NCBI RefSeq assembly: GCF_026262505.1
Contig: NC_067208.1
Span: 744,001 to 808,000 of the forward strand
Length of the DNA: 64,000 nucleotides
Source: Trichomonas vaginalis G3
Lineage: Eukaryota; Parabasalia; Trichomonadida; Trichomonadidae
Direction: 5' to 3'
The notes below the pieces were generated by a model, which was given only the letters and a program-made list of their open reading frames with translations, was not told where the DNA came from and searched no databases. Of this stretch, positions 1 to 8,436 are shown one piece after another (position 1 is the first letter of the stretch; each line of letters begins with the position of its first letter). The position numbers were made by a program, and so were the translations under genes.

Positions 1-21
1 GATTTCGCTGGTAAAGGTTTA

Positions 22-447
22 GTGTCAAAACCAGACTCACCATTAGCTAACATCATTACTAAAGTCAGACATTACCACTTAACTGTAGCAATACTTATGC
101 AAACATGGAGGTTTTTAGCTTTAAACATAAAACGTCTCATAACTGACTTCGTTATCTTTCAAGGTTTCTCACGTTATGATATTGAACTCATTTGGAAACA
201 GTCAGGTATAACATTACCTTTTGAAGAAATTTGGGAAGCATATAAGTCTCTCATCTCTCCTCGTTCATACCTTGAGATTCATATCATGACTAATACCATT
301 AAAGTCAAAAATATTCCATGGGAAACCAACATTGTTTTAAAGTTTAACCTTCAATTGACTGATGGTAAACAAATTCCATGCATCTCTGTCGCCATTTCTG
401 TTAATATTTTTGCTGTCATTCATATCATCCACTTCCCCATCCGTTAG
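22..447 (+). pseudogene. Maverick packaging ATPase, partial (element 1)
   Basis: C-terminal part of a FtsK/HerA-type genome-packaging ATPase. It is recognised by similarity to the end of the whole ATPase at 21155-21982: both share the block with F-x-G-F-S-R followed by a segment rich in I/L and a short beta-rich tail. The role in the family is pumping the element genome into capsids. It is partial and broken. The gene starts outside the window, and its end overlaps an opposite-strand frame. Confidence 0.65.
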
Positions 448-729
448 CTTTTGAGGATATGCGTTAGAATAGCTGTTCTTAAATGAAGGCTTTTCACCTT
501 TGAGAGCATAAACTCTATAACTTTCTGCATACTTTATGTTTGAACCTCCTGAGCCATCATTGACATAAATTTTTATAGGCTTCCACCCTTTGTTCATGTT
601 CCTGCTTCTTCCCTTAGCTCTTTTGTTCAGTAGTTCTACATCTTTATACACAGCACCTGTCTCAGTGAATTCAACAATATTTTCATTCGTTAGCTTTACA
701 TTCAAACCCTTGTCGAGTATATTGTTCAT
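337..729 (-). CDS. Maverick protein of unknown function (element 1)
   Basis: Frame of about 130 residues read from the ATG at 729; the frame is open further upstream, but that part overlaps the divergent gene at 764. It is Lys/Asn/Gly-rich with no recognised domain. The middle has a short block (I-K-V-N-D-G-S-G-G-S-N-I-K-Y-x-x-S-Y) faintly like part of the gene at 22023 in element 2, which sits in the same slot between ATPase and the next gene but on the other strand. Homology is uncertain, and it may be a remnant. Confidence 0.4.
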   Translation of the reverse strand: MNNILDKGLNVKLTNENIVEFTETGAVYKDVELLNKRAKGRSRNMNKGWKPIKIYVNDGSGGSNIKYAESYRVYALKGEKPSFKNSYSNAYPQKLTDGEVDDMNDSKNINRNGDRDAWNLFTISQLKVKL

Positions 730-763
730 TTCATACATATAAAAGGTTTTTATTCTATATGAA

Positions 764-1378
764 ATGAGAAGCAAATCCATCTTAGCTGGTGCCGTTAATG
801 TTCCAATTGAACCAACATCAAATGTTGACTCACGAACGACAAACAATATTGTCATAAAGAACTATAGTTCAGAGTGTTTGAAAGAACCAGAACCAGAGCT
901 GAAATCCGTGAATTTAAACTCAGCTTCAAACGCTAACGCTACATCAGACGTTAAGTTAGAGTATCCACCACTGGACCAAATTCTTTCAAGAGAAGCCAAC
1001 GACAACCCTTACACAAATGTTCAAACAAATCCTTCAGATAACGTAGACCATTACCTTCTTCAGTTATACCAAACAATTTTACTCAAAGACGATAAGAAGC
1101 TTTTGACAAATCTTATAAGCAAGAACCAAATAATTCTAACAAAGGAGGACCTTGAAAATGTTATCTCACGAATAACAGGGAAACAATGTGTCATTGACTA
1201 TCTCGACCCTGAAATCGAATGCTGTGGTCAAACGCCACCATTCATGAAAATAGGTAACATCCGCATCATTGAAATACCAGGAACTCCAGGAGTTGAGTTT
1301 AAGTATAAATATTCGAATGAATATACAAAACTATCTACCGACTATAAACTTTGTTTGAAATATGTTTTAGTAAATTAA
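764..1378 (+). CDS. Maverick capsid-associated protein, acidic N-terminus (element 1)
   Basis: About 204 residues. A low-complexity N-terminal half is followed by a conserved C-terminal half matching the protein at 23007-23708 of element 2: L-I-x-x-x-x-x-I-I-L/I, then D-x-x-I-x-C-C-G, then a K/I-rich strand and a final Y-K-x-x-L-K/E-x-x-x-V. The paired cysteines of the E-C-C-G / S-C-C-G block are kept in both. Function is unknown. Its place between ATPase and penton-like genes suggests a virion or assembly role. Frame looks whole. Confidence 0.7.
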   Translation: MRSKSILAGAVNVPIEPTSNVDSRTTNNIVIKNYSSECLKEPEPELKSVNLNSASNANATSDVKLEYPPLDQILSREANDNPYTNVQTNPSDNVDHYLLQLYQTILLKDDKKLLTNLISKNQIILTKEDLENVISRITGKQCVIDYLDPEIECCGQTPPFMKIGNIRIIEIPGTPGVEFKYKYSNEYTKLSTDYKLCLKYVLVN

Positions 1379-1644
1379 AGCAATTTGTAATATCTGTCCA
1401 AAACTTCTTCAACAGTATCGAACTCATCTTCGTAATGCAAACCTAATCTTATTGACTTGGTGCAGTTTTCACTAACACAATATAGTGCTTTGCGCTCTGT
1501 GCCTTTGGTACTTTTTTCTGTTCTCTTGACCGACATAACTAACTCATTTGTTTCATCAAACAGCAACAACCAAAGTTCATGACCTAAAATATAACATTCA
1601 TACTTTATATTTTTAGCTCTGAGTTCTCTTGTAAGCCGTTGCAT
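1375..1644 (-). CDS. Small Maverick protein, unknown (element 1)
   Basis: 89 residues, basic and cysteine-containing. Its start lies inside the last codons of the minus-strand penton-like gene (40-bp overlap), so the two are probably co-transcribed. Its 3' end meets the plus-strand gene at 764-1378 tail to tail with a 4-bp overlap. Element 2 has a different, 170-residue minus-strand protein in the equivalent slot (23705-24217). No domain recognised. Confidence 0.6.
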   Translation of the reverse strand: MQRLTRELRAKNIKYECYILGHELWLLLFDETNELVMSVKRTEKSTKGTERKALYCVSENCTKSIRLGLHYEDEFDTVEEVLDRYYKLL

Positions 1645-2381
1645 TTAATATTTTCTAAAAAGTCAACTTCAACAGTCATTCGCACTGGTGCCTTCAGTTC
1701 TACAGGCTCTCCTTGAAAGTCAACAAGTCTGAATTGCATGTCTTTCAAATTATGAGGACTAATGCGAACCCATTTACCTAAATGAGTTGCTATGACAGGA
1801 ACGTTTGGAATGAACATTGAATTGACTGCATAACAGAAAGACTTATATTCAACTGAACCTTTACTATTAACTCCCGAAATACCTGTGACATTAGCTATTT
1901 TAGACTCAATGTACAAACAATTGCCATAACATACGTATGGAACAGATTTCATTTCAATCGTTTTGTCAACACTTTTCAAAGGAAATGTCATATGGTATGC
2001 ACCCAAAAGAAGTTGTACTCTATGACTCATTCTTGGTATCTTAAACTCCTTCGCAGAATTGAACTTCAAAACTCCCGCAATAAGTTTAACATTCATTAAG
2101 TTTTCTTTGTTATCCTTGTTTATTGTAGTATTTATGAGAGCATTTAACACTCCAGCTAATGTTTCCATCTTATATTCTACATTATTGTGAAATCTTATTT
2201 CATGCTTCTTTCCATCTATTTCAAGCTCCATGAAATCTGTTTCGTCAGTTATGACAAAAGCTGCGATAGTATTGAAGTCAACCATTCTGAAAGCAAGTGC
2301 CTCATTCTGTAGTCCTAAGTTAGTTTGTAACTTTACTGTTCCGTATTCGTTCGGGTCTGTACTTTGTAAATAGAACAACAT
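1605..2381 (-). CDS. Maverick minor capsid (penton-like) protein (element 1)
   Basis: 258 residues, beta-rich. The C-terminal block H-N-L-K-D-M-Q-F-R-L-V-D-F aligns with S-K-D-L-S-N-I-K-F-R-I-T-D-L-F in the protein at 24204-24914. This pattern is typical of the single-jelly-roll/penton-type minor capsid proteins of Polintons and adintoviruses (family assignment inferred). It is divergent from the fibre gene at 2399 with only about 17 bp between start codons. In element 2 the homologue points the other way, in line with the fibre. Frame looks whole. Confidence 0.6.
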   Translation of the reverse strand: MLFYLQSTDPNEYGTVKLQTNLGLQNEALAFRMVDFNTIAAFVITDETDFMELEIDGKKHEIRFHNNVEYKMETLAGVLNALINTTINKDNKENLMNVKLIAGVLKFNSAKEFKIPRMSHRVQLLLGAYHMTFPLKSVDKTIEMKSVPYVCYGNCLYIESKIANVTGISGVNSKGSVEYKSFCYAVNSMFIPNVPVIATHLGKWVRISPHNLKDMQFRLVDFQGEPVELKAPVRMTVEVDFLENIKCNGLQENSELKI

Positions 2382-2398
2382 TTTATTCTCATTAAAAT

Positions 2399-5329
2399 AT
2401 GACTATAGCCGCTTATGCGTATGAAGCTGATAGAGCTAAATGTTTATATTTTGGTCAATACTCTCTCACAATTACTGACAAATATATTGTTATCAGTGAT
2501 GGAAATACCGAGAAATACATAACATGGAAGGACTATGAAAAGTTTGACCCTATTTTAACTCCATGTACTATGCCATTCATTGTAAATGGTGAAGTTGTCA
2601 TGAAGAACGACACAACAGTATATAAGTCTGTTCATGAAGCATTAGAATATATGTTGAATCATAATCCCGAAAGATTTGACCCAAGCACTACACCATGTGC
2701 AATGCCTTTTATTAAGGACGGTGAAATCGTAAGAGTTCCGGATTCAACGGTTTACACAGCTGTTCAAAACAGTTTACAAAACATTTTAGCGAATATCTTT
2801 AATTCAGAAACTACAGAAATAAAATTACCGTATATAACAGATGCTAAAGAAATTAAATCAAAAACGACAACATTATTTACGTCACTTAATGATTTAATGA
2901 CTTATATCATTAATATTCCTGCACCAACTACAGCATTTGATCCAAACTCGACGGTTTGCAAAGTACCTTTCATAAATGACAGTTCATTAATTACTTTAAG
3001 GGATTCGACAGTTAATGAATCATTAAAGGCTTCATTAATGAAAATCATTGATTTTAACTCATTCATGAATACATATAATTCATTCATTAATGTTTCATAT
3101 GCTTCTAAAGAAGGTGAGCCAAAAACTATCGATAAAGCGGTGTATGAAATAAAAGCATCAACGACGAAATTGAATTCGTTAACTTTTGACGGTGATAGTT
3201 TCGTTAATGACATAACATCGGGGAAAACGATTTTAACGAAAGAATACTTAAAATCTCATGTTAGTGAGTTCGTTGAAATTGAAAAAGAAGGTGGAATTAA
3301 GTTCGATCCACTGAATTTCATTTTCAGCTTAGCGAATGCAGGTATTAATTTTGCCGAATGGACAACAATACAGAGTGAAATAAACGCAATATGGACGTTT
3401 TTGGGGTCAAAAGCGGGAATGAGTGAGCTTGTAAATGCTGCAAGAACATTAGGTGAAACGGGAAATTTTGTCGATGGTTTTAAAAGACTTGTTTCAAACG
3501 TTTTGACAAACACAAAGAAATTATTTAGATATACCGTACATAACGGACGGATTTTCGAACAGATAGCAACAAACCCTCCGGTTATGGCTGCGTTGATGAT
3601 GGTTAGAGATATAAAACCACGTAACGACGGGAACGGAGAACATGAACAACAGGATACTGGTCGGGTTATTCGAGACATTAAAAACGTGTATCCTGAAGTT
3701 ATTGATTTATTTAGAGGAGTTAATGATTCAATTTCAAAACATTCTATAACCCTCGATGAAGAGAATAAATTAACAGATTATATATTCATCATTATTGCAG
3801 AATTAATGAAGAGAATAAATGAAAAAGGAATTGGTGATATCATTAATGTCAGCGATGTAATGATGAAAAGAAATTTTGACTCATTATTTACAAAACCGAA
3901 AACAGAATATAGTCTTTATGACGTAATTACCGAATTAATGAAAAAGATTAATGATAATAAGAGTTCTGGCGGAAGAGTTGAATTAGAAGTGAATGATGTT
4001 AATGAAAAATTAGCCGAAAAAGCAGACAAAAATGAGCTTTTAGCTCTGAGTGATAAAGTCAAGAACCACGTTCATTATATAACTTCAGACGAACAGATTA
4101 TAACGGACTACCATGGATATTTAACACGAAGTGATGAAGCGAAGACAAAAAATGTTAATGAAAGAAGATATAAATACATTCGTGCTAAAGGTTATGACAT
4201 AAGCTGTACTGTACAGTATGATGTAGCTAAAGCACCAGAAGCATTTGGTTATACCGGTGAAATTTATGCCTCTACTTTCAATGTTAACGGTGTATTAGTT
4301 GAACCAAAATTTACGTTGAGAGTTAAATCAAAAATAACGTTTGAAGATGCTATTAAAAGTAAAGCTGACAAAGTTGAACTCGAAGCAATGAACAAAGTTT
4401 TGAAATCTCATAAACACAACATCCCCGATATAAATAAACTTCAAGCTACATTAGACAGTAAAGCCGACAAGAACCATACAAACGAATCCTTCACTACTAT
4501 TAGAGCAGACGATGTAATATTGAACTATACTCTCGGTTCAAGCGCACCTTCAGAGAATCCGAGTACAAGCGTAAAAGATACACTAAACAATTTAGATAAC
4601 TATTGCAGGAACAATGATCAATATGTCAGAAACTTTGAAGCATACACACTACCAACAATGTTAGACAAGAAAGCCGACAAGAACCATACACATGAAGAAT
4701 TTCAAACAATCAAGATTAAAGAAATTAAGGCATGCATCGAAATAGTAACAAAAACAGGAAGAAACGGTGCAACTGTACAAGAACAAAGAATTTATCCTCC
4801 TACTTTTCCTAATGGTTTAATAACAAACAATATAAATATTGTAGATGGCAATAAAGTTATAAACGTTAAACATGAACTTCTAACAATGAAGGCCCAGATT
4901 CTTCAAACCATATATCCTGTTGGTTCTATTTATACGTCAATGAATTCAACAAATCCAGAAACAGTTTTAGGTTTTGGTACGTGGAAGCAGATTGTAGACA
5001 AATTCTTATACTGTGCTAACTCTTCAAAGCAAACAGGAGGCTCAAAGAAAATTAAAGAAGCAAACTTACCCCCACACACTCATACAGGAACGACAAACTT
5101 TTCTGGTGACCATAGCCACTCATTAAGAGACCACCCATTATACAACTCAGAGTATGAAGCTGGCAATGACGTTTTATCTCCATCTTATAACAATGCAGCA
5201 AAAAAGATTTTTCGACCAACTGAACCGGGAGGTAATCATTCACACACTTTCACAACAAATCCAACAGGCTCGGGTGCAGATTATATGCCACCATTTGTGA
5301 CTGTATTCGCATGGTACCGCGTTCATTGA
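2399..5329 (+). CDS. Phage-like tail-fibre/receptor-binding protein of Maverick element 1
   Basis: 976 residues, frame whole. The N-terminal 200 residues hold three or four imperfect repeats of a block with F-D-P-x-x-T-x-C-x-M/V-P-F-I and x-D-S-T-V. A long alpha/beta shaft follows, with K-A-D-K repeats (at about residues 535-545, 680-695 and 755-765) like bacteriophage fibre coiled coils. The last 130 residues start with P-V-G-S-I-Y-T-S and carry several H-x-H motifs (P-P-H-T-H-T-G, G-D-H-S-H-S, G-N-H-S-H-T), ending in P-P-F-V-T-V-F-A-W-Y. In phage T4 short and long fibres, H-x-H motifs bind metal ions at the trimeric tip. Probably the host-attachment fibre of the virus-like particle (inference). 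Element 2 shares the tip but not the shaft. Confidence 0.8.
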   Translation: MTIAAYAYEADRAKCLYFGQYSLTITDKYIVISDGNTEKYITWKDYEKFDPILTPCTMPFIVNGEVVMKNDTTVYKSVHEALEYMLNHNPERFDPSTTPCAMPFIKDGEIVRVPDSTVYTAVQNSLQNILANIFNSETTEIKLPYITDAKEIKSKTTTLFTSLNDLMTYIINIPAPTTAFDPNSTVCKVPFINDSSLITLRDSTVNESLKASLMKIIDFNSFMNTYNSFINVSYASKEGEPKTIDKAVYEIKASTTKLNSLTFDGDSFVNDITSGKTILTKEYLKSHVSEFVEIEKEGGIKFDPLNFIFSLANAGINFAEWTTIQSEINAIWTFLGSKAGMSELVNAARTLGETGNFVDGFKRLVSNVLTNTKKLFRYTVHNGRIFEQIATNPPVMAALMMVRDIKPRNDGNGEHEQQDTGRVIRDIKNVYPEVIDLFRGVNDSISKHSITLDEENKLTDYIFIIIAELMKRINEKGIGDIINVSDVMMKRNFDSLFTKPKTEYSLYDVITELMKKINDNKSSGGRVELEVNDVNEKLAEKADKNELLALSDKVKNHVHYITSDEQIITDYHGYLTRSDEAKTKNVNERRYKYIRAKGYDISCTVQYDVAKAPEAFGYTGEIYASTFNVNGVLVEPKFTLRVKSKITFEDAIKSKADKVELEAMNKVLKSHKHNIPDINKLQATLDSKADKNHTNESFTTIRADDVILNYTLGSSAPSENPSTSVKDTLNNLDNYCRNNDQYVRNFEAYTLPTMLDKKADKNHTHEEFQTIKIKEIKACIEIVTKTGRNGATVQEQRIYPPTFPNGLITNNINIVDGNKVINVKHELLTMKAQILQTIYPVGSIYTSMNSTNPETVLGFGTWKQIVDKFLYCANSSKQTGGSKKIKEANLPPHTHTGTTNFSGDHSHSLRDHPLYNSEYEAGNDVLSPSYNNAAKKIFRPTEPGGNHSHTFTTNPTGSGADYMPPFVTVFAWYRVH

Positions 5330-5371
5330 ACGCGCTTGAGCCTAGAATAAAATCTTTAACTTTACATAAAT

Positions 5372-6456
5372 GAGCTTGAAAGAAGTATTCGAACAACATC
5401 CATGGAGGTCATTTAAGAAGTTCAATGAAGCTGCAAAGAGTTGGGGATTTACTAACAGAGCTGAAGTGAAAAAGGTTCTTTGACAAAAATGTTGTACATC
5501 AAACAAAAATAAACCCTTACGACTACTTTTTACCAATTTACTCCAACACTCCTGACGCATACCAATTTGACACTCTCATTCAAAGCAGAAAAGGAGGACA
5601 TAAACCATTCCTCATCTTCATTAATGTTAACACTCGTAAAGCTTTTGCATATCCAATGAGGAATAAAGGAACTCATGAAGTTTTAAGAGTTTTGCAGACG
5701 TTCGTGGCAGAACATCATCCCACTTCATTAACATCAGACCAAGACGGTGCATACCTCAGTAATGAAATCACAGATTTTCTCATTAAGCATAACATAACTC
5801 ACTACACTACTGAAGACCATAACCATAACATACTCGGCATCATAAACCGCTTCATAAGGACTCTCAGAGATTTAAATCAAGAGCGAGACTTTACCGAAGA
5901 AACAATGAAACATTTTCTCGAAGTATATAATTCCTCAACACATTCTACAACAGGACATACACCAAATTCAATGACACAACAACAAGAAGAAAAGTATATA
6001 CAAAAGAAACGAAGCCAAACACAAAATATCAGAAATTCAACACAATTTACCCTCATTCCTGGTACAAAAGTTCGTGTAGTTCTTGACGACAAACCGTTGA
6101 CAAAGAAACGTTTAAGGTTAAGTAGAAACTATTATATCGTAGACTCTTCGCAAGGTAATGGATATCTTATAAAAGCTGCTGACGACTCCATTGCATTTTA
6201 CCCTCGACATAAATTAGTTGAAAGTAGTAATGGCAAACTTGCTGAAACCATTGACGAAGCAAAGCGAGGAGTGGTTATTGAAATACTTGGCTATAACACA
6301 AACGATGACACTTATAAAGTAAGATATGAAGGAGGCATTGAAGATGTTATACCATCTAAGAACTTGAGAGAGTCGAAGCCAACACATCTGGGTCCATTAG
6401 AGCGGGAGTACTGGAAAGACAAAAATATGCCAGAAAGAATAAGAAAGTTCTTCTAA
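5372..6456 (+). pseudogene. Maverick retroviral-type integrase, broken (element 1)
   Basis: Integrase of the retroviral/Maverick DDE family, recognised by the S-D-Q-D-G-A-Y block of the catalytic core and a C-terminal chromo-like/SH3-like domain. It lies just downstream of the fibre in the same direction. It is broken, with about two breaks. The C-terminal part is almost identical to the integrase part at 30339-30791 of element 2. Role in the family: inserting the linear element into host DNA and making 6-bp target duplications. Confidence 0.8.
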
Positions 6457-6543
6457 ACTTTTTCGTTGGATGTAAATCAGACATGAATGAGAACAGTCAT
6501 GAAATCATTAATGGTACCATTTATTTACACCAAAAATAATGTT

Positions 6544-6580
6544 TAGGTGAAGAGGTGAGATCTCACCTCTTTTTTCACCT
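6544..6580. repeat. Palindromic hairpin after integrase (element 1)
   Basis: Contains a perfect 20-bp palindrome AGAGGTGAGATCTCACCTCT (6551-6570) extended by outer arms AGGTGA and TCACCT. It lies about 90 bp after the integrase stop. A 16-bp version AGGTGAGATCTCACCT recurs at 7689-7704, so the 320-residue gene is flanked by inverted copies. Element 2 has a palindrome of similar layout but different sequence at 30201-30236. May be a terminator, operator or recombination site. Confidence 0.7.
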
Positions 6581-6647
6581 GTTTTTTCACCCTCACCGCT
6601 TAGCGGCTCAGACCCTTTGGGTCTCGTGAATTTTCATGAATTTCCTT

Positions 6648-6705
6648 AAGATAGAAAAAATAAAGTTAGTTTTATTTTTATTTATTTTTTTATTTTGTAT
6701 AAAAG
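6648..6705 (+). promoter_or_regulatory. Shared Maverick leader/promoter (copy 1)
   Basis: A T-rich leader containing AAAATAAAGTTAGTTTTA, followed by a run of T and A just before the ATG at 6708. The same block precedes the KilA-N gene (30130-30183, minus) and the PrimPol gene (29219-29268, minus) in element 2. Because it is shared upstream of three unrelated proteins it is most likely a promoter or 5' UTR. Confidence 0.65.
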
Positions 6706-6707
6706 AT

Positions 6708-7670
6708 ATGATTTCAACAATCGGCACAACAACAATTCAAGCTGCGAACGGCAGGACTCTGTCCACAACAGCACCAAACTCGTTAGTCATGAATCCTACG
6801 TCAATGTTGGTAGAGATGAAAAGCTTTATTCCTTCTTCATATACTTTTGAAACAGAAATCCAAAAAATTAAGCAAGAACTGTTAACAAGTAATTTAGACT
6901 GTACCGCACAGGATGAAGAAAATGAAGAATATCTTTATGACATGCAGGACATTATTGACCATTTACCCAAATTGCCTGAAATCCAACAACAAAAGCTCAC
7001 TATTCATGAATTCGATGAAATAGAAGTGAAACCAACTGACTCAGTAGAAATAAAGAAGTTCATACGAAAGGTAAACTATGAATTCCTAGGATATCATTGC
7101 AACCATAAAGTTATGGACAAAGATTGCGACATGGTTTATAAAAATATTTCTGACCTTTACAAATCCGAAGAATTTAAGACATACGATAACTTTGTTACAT
7201 TAGTTGCAAAATGTGTATGGCAGATAAGAGATGAAGATAGAAGAGGCAAAGTATGGAACGAACTGATAAAACCAGCAGCTTTTGAGTTAAAGAAAACCAT
7301 TGACGCCTTAGTTGTTCTAGCTGGTAATGTTTCAATGTATAACGCAAAAATGAATCCGCAATGTTCTAAATGTAAAGCAGCAATGAGGAAATATAACTAC
7401 TCAGTCAAAGAGATAGAAAGAATGCGAAACGACTATGCAGACTTAAAGAAAGAAGCAGAAAAGCCAGCAGAAGATAAAATGGATATGTTGACATTTCTTA
7501 ATAAAAACTATCCCATAGCCGATGATTTCCTTCTGTCTGACGTCAAGAAGAAGTATAAAGAAACTTTCGGCATTGTTAAAACTTTTGATATCCTCAGCGA
7601 AGAAATGGAAGCTACGAAATTATTTAGGATTTCAAATATACATCGTACAATTCATGTAAAACGCTTGTGA
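6708..7670 (+). CDS. Unknown 320-residue Maverick protein (element 1)
   Basis: The open frame starts at 6636, but the first 24 codons are the translated shared leader and only mimic a hydrophobic signal anchor. The ATG at 6708 (M-I-S-T-I-G-T) is preferred. The protein is mostly helical and charged, with a cysteine pair C-S-K-C near residue 225 and a coiled-coil-like K/E-rich stretch after it. No domain recognised. It occupies the slot that holds the KilA-N gene in element 2 and is flanked by palindromes at 6544-6580 and 7689-7704. Frame looks whole. Confidence 0.6.
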   Translation: MISTIGTTTIQAANGRTLSTTAPNSLVMNPTSMLVEMKSFIPSSYTFETEIQKIKQELLTSNLDCTAQDEENEEYLYDMQDIIDHLPKLPEIQQQKLTIHEFDEIEVKPTDSVEIKKFIRKVNYEFLGYHCNHKVMDKDCDMVYKNISDLYKSEEFKTYDNFVTLVAKCVWQIRDEDRRGKVWNELIKPAAFELKKTIDALVVLAGNVSMYNAKMNPQCSKCKAAMRKYNYSVKEIERMRNDYADLKKEAEKPAEDKMDMLTFLNKNYPIADDFLLSDVKKKYKETFGIVKTFDILSEEMEATKLFRISNIHRTIHVKRL

Positions 7671-7688
7671 AAAAAGAGGTGAAAAAAC

Positions 7689-7704
7689 AGGTGAGATCTC
7701 ACCT
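7689..7704. repeat. Second palindrome flanking the 320-residue gene
   Basis: Perfect 16-bp palindrome AGGTGAGATCTCACCT. Together with GAAAAAAGAGGTGAAAAAAC just before it, it forms the inverted counterpart of 6544-6593. The gene between them is therefore bracketed by an approximately 40-50-bp inverted repeat. Confidence 0.7.
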
Positions 7705-7734
7705 CTTCACCTAAATTTATTTTTTGGGTCATAA

Positions 7735-7835
7735 CGATAACATTAACGAACAGCGAATGTTCTGTTCGTTAATTCATCGTTAATGTTATCGTTTATGTTA
7801 TCGTTTATGTTATCAGTGTCGAACATTCTCTGTTC
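7735..7835. repeat. 12-bp tandem motif and hairpin at element 1 right side
   Basis: Contains AACGAACAG...CTGTTCGTT (hairpin at about 7752-7777) followed by repeats of a 12-bp unit close to GTTTATGTTATC. A very similar unit, GTTTATGTTAAT, is repeated in element 2 at 26706-26745 and, inverted, at 31316-31356. Probably a subterminal repeat of the Maverick. Confidence 0.6.
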
Positions 7836-7849
7836 GTTCCATACGAGGA

Positions 7850-8426
7850 TGAAATGAAGTGTGAATTTAGATCAATTTCGAAAAACACACTTAAAGCAGC
7901 ATACACAAATGCAAATTTAACGCCCCCAAATGTTAAACCTCTTTTTTAATCATTTGCATTTACCATTCATATGATAATCAAAATACAATAAAATCGAATT
8001 AACGCATTTTCTCCATTTTTTTCAAATCGATCATTTTTTTAAAATAGTATACAATTATCTCCTAATACATTTTCAATTTATTATTTATCCGTCCACTGTT
8101 TTCAAAAAAATTCAAAGCTGACTTGAATTTGAATGATCCTTGGCCATATTTATTTAATTTATTTTTGTTATCTATTTATGATTCTGATAATAAATTTTCA
8201 TTCTAATTTTTTATTCAATTTAATCACATCCATCGATATATTCTTAGTTATAGTATACTGATGCTGAATATCCAATTTTTTCTTAGTTAAATAGAAAAGA
8301 AGTTTTGAATACACACTGAAATATATAAACAATGGCTATTTTCTTATATATCCATAATCTACCAATTTGATGATCATAATCTTTTCTTATAGAAAAGAGG
8401 TTTTGTAATTATCACAATTTTTTTTC
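7850..8426. other. Host intergenic DNA before the kinase
   Basis: Very AT-rich, with no open frame of note and no recognised repeat. It joins the degraded right side of element 1 to the kinase promoter. Confidence 0.6.
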
Positions 8427-8433
8427 TCACAAT
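8427..8433 (+). promoter_or_regulatory. Trichomonad initiator (Inr) of the kinase gene
   Basis: TCACAAT fits the trichomonad Inr consensus TCA(+1)(C/T)(A/T). The A at 8429 lies 8 bp upstream of the ATG at 8437, the usual spacing in these organisms. Confidence 0.6.
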
Positions 8434-8436
8434 TAT

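Larger units (their letters stand above)
1..7850 (+). mobile_element. Maverick/Polinton element 1, broken, left side beyond window
   Basis: A run of Maverick-type genes: packaging ATPase remnant, penton-like and other capsid-associated genes, phage-like fibre, retroviral-type integrase and an unknown protein. Most have a homologue in the palindromic element at 17964-40089. The left end lies outside the window. No terminal repeat matching the other element is seen near 7850, so the right limit is approximate and is placed where 12-bp repeats give way to plain AT-rich host DNA. Broken, with about three to four breaks in what is visible. The fibre tip and integrase end are very close in sequence to the other element, so at least that part is young or recently exchanged. 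Confidence 0.85.
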
